Positions 5,580 through 8,984 of a stretch of DNA of 8,984 bases are shown here, piece after piece. Numbering within the stretch: the first letter of the stretch is position 1; each line of letters opens with the position of its first letter. The notes beneath the pieces are model-generated. The model had not been told where the DNA came from. It saw nothing but the letters and a program-made list of their open reading frames with translations, and made no database searches. The DNA comes from Chlorobiota bacterium (GTDB lineage: Bacteria; Bacteroidota; Bacteroidia; Flavobacteriales; Flavobacteriaceae), in contig JAADEB010000159.1 in the NCBI GenBank assembly GCA_013153655.1, forward strand, positions 1-8,984, written 5' to 3'. Position numbers and translations under genes: made by a program.

Positions 5580-6932
5580 TTAAAACAAATGATATAATTG
5601 CGAAACCTTCATCCAACGCACCACTTCCAGGCCGTCCGGAACGGATTCCAAGGATTGATGGGCGGAAACATAAATTTTGCGGATACCGATTTTGGCGGCT
5701 TCATGCAGGGCTTGCCGGGCATCGCCGCTTACGGGACGGATTTCGCCGGTGAGGCCTATTTCACCCATAAAAGCCGTATCGGGCGGCAAAGGTTCGTCTT
5801 CGTAGGAGGATATCAGGGCGGCGGCCACCGCCAGGTCGAGGGCGGTGTCGGTGATGCGCAGGCCGCCGGTGATGTTAAGAAACACATCGTTTTGGAGCAA
5901 CCGCATGCCGGCACGTTTTTCCAGCACGGCCAGGATCATATGCAGGCGTTTCAGGTCGTAACCCGTTACGGAACGCTGCGGCGTGCCATAGACCGACGGA
6001 CTTACCAATGCTTGCGTTTCCACGGCAAAACTCCGGACGCCTTCGCTCACCATTCCCAGGGCCGTTCCGCTGGCTTCGCCATGGGTGCCGGGAATTATAC
6101 CCGAAGGATTTTGTACGGGTTCCAATCCCTTGGCCGTCATTTCGTAGAGGCCTATTTCGCGGGTGTTGCCGTAGCGGTTTTTCAAGGCGCGCAAAATGCG
6201 GAAACGGTGGTAGCGGTCGCCTTCGAATTGCAACACGGTGTCCACCATGTGTTCCAGCACTTTGGGTCCGGCAATTACGCCTTCCTTGGTAATATGACCG
6301 ATAAGCAGCACGGGCGTGCCGGTTTCCTTGGCGTAACGTATCCATTCGGCGGCGGTTTCGCGAATTTGCGACACGCTGCCGGGCGAGCTGTCCACGTAAT
6401 CGGTGTGGAGGGTTTGGATGGAATCCACCACGATGACTTGCGGTTGTTCGCGCTGTGCTTCGGGCAGAATGGTTTGCATGTGGGTTTCGGGCAGGATGAG
6501 CACGCGGTTGTTCTCATCCATACCCAGACGTCGGGCACGCATCTTGATTTGGGCGGGGCTTTCTTCGCCGGATACGTACAGCACCTTGTAGGGCATGCGC
6601 AAGGCGGCTTGCAGGAGCAAGGTGGACTTGCCGATACCGGGTTCGCCGCCAAGCAAAGTAACGGAGCCGGGCACCAGTCCGCCACCCAACACGGTGTCCA
6701 ATTCGCTGTCGGAAGTGGTAAGGCGGCGGCCGCTTTGTCCGTCGATGTCGGTGAGGCGAAGAGTGCGGACGCGTTTGGGAGCAGGGGCCGCGGCGCCTTT
6801 CTTGACGTCGCGCCGGCTGACCACTTCCTCCACAATGGTGTTCCATTGCTTACACACCGGACATTGACCCATCCATTGGGTATGGCGGGTGCCGCAGTTC
6901 TGACAATAATATATTTTTCCGCTCTTAGCCAT
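5580..6932 (-). CDS. radA: DNA repair protein RadA (Sms)
   Basis: RadA is a RecA-like ATPase and DnaB-type helicase that drives branch migration in recombination and clears stalled recombination intermediates. The 450-residue protein has all usual parts. A C4 zinc finger uses C10-x2-C13 and C24-x2-C27. Walker A is GGEPGIGKST (95-104), and Walker B VIVVD ends at D170. The RadA signature is KNRYG at 251-255, where most RadA proteins have KNRFG. A Lon-like C-terminal domain runs from about 275 to 450 (ITDTALDLAVAAALISSYED, then GEIGLTGEIRPV). This domain is a scaffold in RadA and not a protease. The start at 6932 gives the standard MAKSGKIYYCQNCG opening. Its first 8 bases overlap the end of the CYTH gene, implying translational coupling. 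It is the last gene of the pyk-CYTH-radA unit and ends 51 bases from the convergent surface-protein gene. Confidence 0.97.
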   Translation of the reverse strand: MAKSGKIYYCQNCGTRHTQWMGQCPVCKQWNTIVEEVVSRRDVKKGAAAPAPKRVRTLRLTDIDGQSGRRLTTSDSELDTVLGGGLVPGSVTLLGGEPGIGKSTLLLQAALRMPYKVLYVSGEESPAQIKMRARRLGMDENNRVLILPETHMQTILPEAQREQPQVIVVDSIQTLHTDYVDSSPGSVSQIRETAAEWIRYAKETGTPVLLIGHITKEGVIAGPKVLEHMVDTVLQFEGDRYHRFRILRALKNRYGNTREIGLYEMTAKGLEPVQNPSGIIPGTHGEASGTALGMVSEGVRSFAVETQALVSPSVYGTPQRSVTGYDLKRLHMILAVLEKRAGMRLLQNDVFLNITGGLRITDTALDLAVAAALISSYEDEPLPPDTAFMGEIGLTGEIRPVSGDARQALHEAAKIGIRKIYVSAHQSLESVPDGLEVVRWMKVSQLYHLF

Positions 6933-7383
6933 GGCGTGCCATATAACTGTTTTGGTATTCCGGCCGGCCGGTGAGTTCTTCGCCGATCCAAGAAGGCAAT
7001 TCCGGCAGGCTTTCGCCTTCCCGCAATTCGATTTCGGCTATCACCAATCCGGGACGCGGCCGGACAAATTCATCCACTTCAATCATCCGGCCTTTCCAGG
7101 GAACAAGATAACGATATTTTTCGATGATATGTCCGCGGTGGAGGGGCCACAGGGCTTCGAATTCGGCACGGCTCAGCGGTTTTTCCACTTCGGTGCGGGT
7201 GGTGCCGCCGCGGGACGAAGGTCCCTTGACGGTCATGATATAGGTATCGTCCTTTTGGCGCAGGCGAAGCGTTACGGGCGGACCGAAACACAAATAAGCC
7301 TGGCGGATGTGTAGGCGAGCGACGGCCAATGGCTTGAAGGCATCCGAACGGACGGCGAATTTATGTTCGATTTCGCGGCACAT
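6925..7383 (-). CDS. CYTH-domain protein (triphosphate tunnel metalloenzyme)
   Basis: The 152-residue protein has the CYTH hallmark ExExK as EIEHKF at residues 4-9. Basic and acidic tunnel residues follow in VTLRLRQKDDTYIMTVKGP, TRTEVEKPL, EKYRYLV, MIEVDEF and LVIAEIELREGE. Family members bind triphosphates in a beta tunnel with divalent metal and act as inorganic triphosphatases, thiamine triphosphatases or class IV adenylate cyclases; bacterial stand-alone ones of this size are most often tripolyphosphatases. The exact substrate cannot be read from sequence. The ATG at 7383 starts one base after the pyk stop codon, and the stop overlaps radA by 8 bases, so the three genes are almost certainly co-transcribed. 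There is no signal peptide; it is cytoplasmic. Confidence 0.9.
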   Translation of the reverse strand: MCREIEHKFAVRSDAFKPLAVARLHIRQAYLCFGPPVTLRLRQKDDTYIMTVKGPSSRGGTTRTEVEKPLSRAEFEALWPLHRGHIIEKYRYLVPWKGRMIEVDEFVRPRPGLVIAEIELREGESLPELPSWIGEELTGRPEYQNSYMARHG

Positions 7384-7384
7384 A

Positions 7385-8812
7385 TCAATCGATTTGGGTC
7401 AAGCGCAGCGTATTGACCATGCCTTGTTCGCCTATGGGCATGGAGGTGAGGTTGATGACAAAATCGCCGCTTTCCACGAATTGTTCGTCGCGGATAACGC
7501 GGATGATGTCGCGAATGGTTTCGTCGGTGGATACCTGGCGGTCGTAGAAATAGGGATATACGCCCCAGAACAAAGTCAGGCGGTTGATCAAGCGCCGGTT
7601 TTTGGTAAACACGGCAATAAAGGCCTCAGGACGGTGGGAAGCCACTTGGGAGGCGGAAAAACCGCTGGCCGTAAGGGTGGTAATCACTTTGGCATCCACG
7701 TCGTTGGCGCTTTCGGCGGCGTCGAAACAAATCATTTTGGTGATAAAACGCGGATCGTCCTTGGGCGGCACAATATGTTCCACTTCGTGTTCGATACCTT
7801 CTTCGGAAGCCAGGATGATTTTGCTCATGCGGCGAATCACTTCCACCGGATAGCGTCCCACGGAAGTTTCGCCGGAGAGCATAACGGCATCGGCGCCGTC
7901 GATGACGGCGTTGGCCACATCGTTTACTTCGGCACGGGAAGGAATGAGGCTGTCGATCATGCTTTCCATCATTTGGGTGGCCACAATCACGGGTTTGCCT
8001 TTGTCCTTGGCCTTGATGACGATTTGTTTTTGGATAAGCGGCACTTGTTCCATGGGAATTTCGATACCCAGGTCGCCACGAGCCACCATGACGCCGTCGG
8101 CGGCGTCGAGGATGGCATCGAAATGTTCCACAGCTTCAGGTTTTTCGATTTTGGCGATCACGGGCACATCGGCCGAAAATTGCAAGCGCATAAAGGCTTT
8201 CAGGTCCAATATGTCTTGGGCCTTGCGTACGAAGGAAAGGGCAATCCAATCGATGCCGTTTTCCAGGGCAAAGGCCAGGTCCTTTTTGTCTTTTTCCGTA
8301 ACGGAAGGCACCGAAATGGCCGATTCGGGCAGGTTCAAACCCTTGCGGCTTCCCAAGGGACCTCCTTGCACCACTTCGGTAACGATACGGTGGCGCCGGT
8401 CGGTGGATTTGACACGCAGGTGGATTTTGCCGTCGTCCAGGAGAATCAGTTCGCCGGGATTGACCTCGGCGGGCAAGGGTTCGTAATTGATATAAGCGGT
8501 TTGGGTATCGCCGGTTTGGGGACGGTTGGTGAGGACAAATTCCTGGCCTTGGCGCAGGACGCTGTCTTTTTGCATTTCGCCGATGCGGAGTTTGGGACCT
8601 TGGAGGTCGGCCAGGGTACCGATGGGCGTATTGAGTTCTTCGCGCAGGCGGCGGATATGTTCCAGTTGTTCCTTCACCACGTCGTAGGAAGCATGCGAAA
8701 AATTGAACCGAAAAAGATTGACACCGGCTTCCACCATTTGTTTTTTGGTATCATAGTCCAAGGTGGCGGGGCCGAGAGTGGCCACTATTTTGGTTTTTTT
8801 GCGTGTGATCAT
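7385..8812 (-). CDS. pyk: Pyruvate kinase
   Basis: The 475-residue enzyme transfers phosphate from PEP to ADP, the last step of glycolysis. The N-terminal TIM barrel shows KIVATLGPAT (8-17), the RFNFSHA phosphate-binding segment (35-41) and LADLQGPKLRIG (67-78). The catalytic Lys is K221 in IAKIEKPEAV, with Mg ligands E223 and D247 in ARGDLG, then T279 in VATQMMESM. The small B domain lies at about 78-170. The C-terminal domain starts near 345 and ends in LRLTQID. Leu, Gln, Lys and Ile at 70, 71, 74 and 77 correspond to the residue set known from K+-independent pyruvate kinases, whereas K+-dependent forms have Thr, Lys and Glu. The ATG at 8812 is chosen because homology starts at MITRKKTKIV; an open extension to 8932 is repeat DNA. 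It is the first gene of the pyk-CYTH-radA unit. Confidence 0.97.
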   Translation of the reverse strand: MITRKKTKIVATLGPATLDYDTKKQMVEAGVNLFRFNFSHASYDVVKEQLEHIRRLREELNTPIGTLADLQGPKLRIGEMQKDSVLRQGQEFVLTNRPQTGDTQTAYINYEPLPAEVNPGELILLDDGKIHLRVKSTDRRHRIVTEVVQGGPLGSRKGLNLPESAISVPSVTEKDKKDLAFALENGIDWIALSFVRKAQDILDLKAFMRLQFSADVPVIAKIEKPEAVEHFDAILDAADGVMVARGDLGIEIPMEQVPLIQKQIVIKAKDKGKPVIVATQMMESMIDSLIPSRAEVNDVANAVIDGADAVMLSGETSVGRYPVEVIRRMSKIILASEEGIEHEVEHIVPPKDDPRFITKMICFDAAESANDVDAKVITTLTASGFSASQVASHRPEAFIAVFTKNRRLINRLTLFWGVYPYFYDRQVSTDETIRDIIRVIRDEQFVESGDFVINLTSMPIGEQGMVNTLRLTQID

Positions 8813-8831
8813 AATGTGTTTTTCTGTATGG

Positions 8832-8839
8832 CAAAGGTA
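8832..8839 (-). promoter_or_regulatory. -7 promoter box of the pyk-CYTH-radA operon
   Basis: On the minus strand the sequence is TACCTTTG, a full match to TAnnTTTG, 19 bases before the pyk ATG. A clear -33 TTG is not seen; the AT-rich octamer repeats begin 13 bases upstream and would cover the -33 position. The leader would be only about 10-15 bases long. Confidence 0.6.
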
Positions 8840-8852
8840 GGGTGTTTTTTTT

Positions 8853-8884
8853 GTTAAACCGTTAAATCGTGCAATCGTTAAATC
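8853..8884. repeat. 8-bp tandem repeat, four units
   Basis: Four adjacent octamers follow the pattern GTTAAATC: units start at 8853 (GTTAAACC), 8861 (exact), 8869 (GTGCAATC) and 8877 (exact). A degenerate fifth, GTTTTGAC, starts at 8885 and merges into the next array. The array is non-coding and just upstream of the pyk promoter box. Confidence 0.8.
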
Positions 8885-8888
8885 GTTT

Positions 8889-8930
8889 TGACTGATGACG
8901 GATGACCGGTGACCGATGATCGGTGAGGTC
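8889..8930. repeat. 7-bp tandem repeat, six units
   Basis: Six adjacent heptamers, each beginning with TGA, start at 8889, 8896, 8903, 8910, 8917 and 8924; the core form is TGACCGG or TGACCGA. The first overlaps the decayed end of the octamer array and the last runs into the palindromic element. Confidence 0.8.
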
Positions 8931-8984
8931 ATTGCGAACGAAACGAAGTGCCGCGTCCGCCTCAGGCGGAAAGCAATCTCCTTC
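8927..8984. repeat. Dispersed palindromic repeat (GTCATTGC...GCAATCTCC type)
   Basis: The element opens with GTCATTGCGAACGAAACG and closes with AAGCAATCTCC, the two halves of a short palindromic repeat scattered between genes in many bacterial genomes, Bacteroidota included. ATTGC (8931-8935) pairs with GCAAT (8973-8977), and inside it TCCGCCT and AGGCGGA (8956-8970) form a tight perfect hairpin around one base. It reaches or passes the window edge, so its right boundary is unknown. Recognition is from memory of this repeat type. Confidence 0.7.

Noticed and set aside
5598..6974. Long open frame on the plus strand opposite radA
   Set aside because: Same shadow pattern; radA motifs are complete on the minus strand.
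7307..8857. Long open frame on the plus strand opposite pyk
   Set aside because: Low-complexity His/Gly/Phe-rich translation typical of an antisense shadow; pyk on the other strand is certain.
8813..8932. N-terminal extension of pyk
   Set aside because: It would be encoded by the tandem repeats and the promoter box; pyruvate kinases begin at the ITRKKTKIVATLGP region.

Overview
The window looks like chromosomal DNA of a member of the Bacteroidota. Three things point there. Several genes have TAnnTTTG-type -7 promoter boxes and no Shine-Dalgarno sequence. One secreted protein opens, after its signal peptide, with the QVGIGTTTP...SAMLDVQST motif typical of Bacteroidota surface proteins. IorA is of the short type without a ferredoxin domain. 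Order and genus cannot be fixed from the sequence. Base composition is split: the metabolic and repair genes (iorA, radA, CYTH, pyk) are GC-rich, while the 1-504 remnant, the 2.5-4.0 kb operon and the gaps between genes are AT-rich.

Layout from left to right. Positions 1-504 (minus) hold the N-terminal part of a decayed Fic-family gene that runs off the left edge; it has a lost start codon, a frameshift and an amber stop. A minus-strand hairpin terminator (about 538-590) follows iorA, which occupies 625-2253 (minus) and encodes the large subunit of indolepyruvate:ferredoxin oxidoreductase. A 287-base AT-rich divergent gap (2254-2540) contains an imperfect inverted repeat and two candidate promoters. 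Next come three tightly spaced plus-strand genes (2541-3967): a RelE/HigB-like putative toxin, an XRE-type HTH antitoxin with a long C-terminal tail, and a SecB-like protein. This is the gene order of a toxin-antitoxin-chaperone (TAC) module and is the most interesting part of the window. It is followed by an Hsp20 small heat-shock gene (4137-4571, plus) with a repeat-rich leader and a clear terminator, a 340-base AT-rich gap, and a small secreted protein gene (4980-5528, plus) with a well-formed promoter.

The right third is one minus-strand transcription unit: pyk (pyruvate kinase, 7385-8812), a CYTH-domain phosphohydrolase or cyclase-like gene starting one base after the pyk stop, and radA overlapping the CYTH gene by 8 bases. 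Upstream of pyk lies a TACCTTTG promoter box. Beyond it is a composite non-coding repeat patch: an 8-bp tandem array, a 7-bp tandem array, then a palindromic repeat of the GTCATTGCGAACGAA...AAGCAATCTCC type that runs to the right edge.

Proposed functional picture, as inference: the AT-rich block between iorA and radA is accessory DNA, with a dead fic gene beyond iorA and an intact TAC-like module. The TAC module would link toxin control to a dedicated SecB-like chaperone that recognises the antitoxin tail. The pyk-CYTH-radA unit and iorA are core metabolism and DNA repair.
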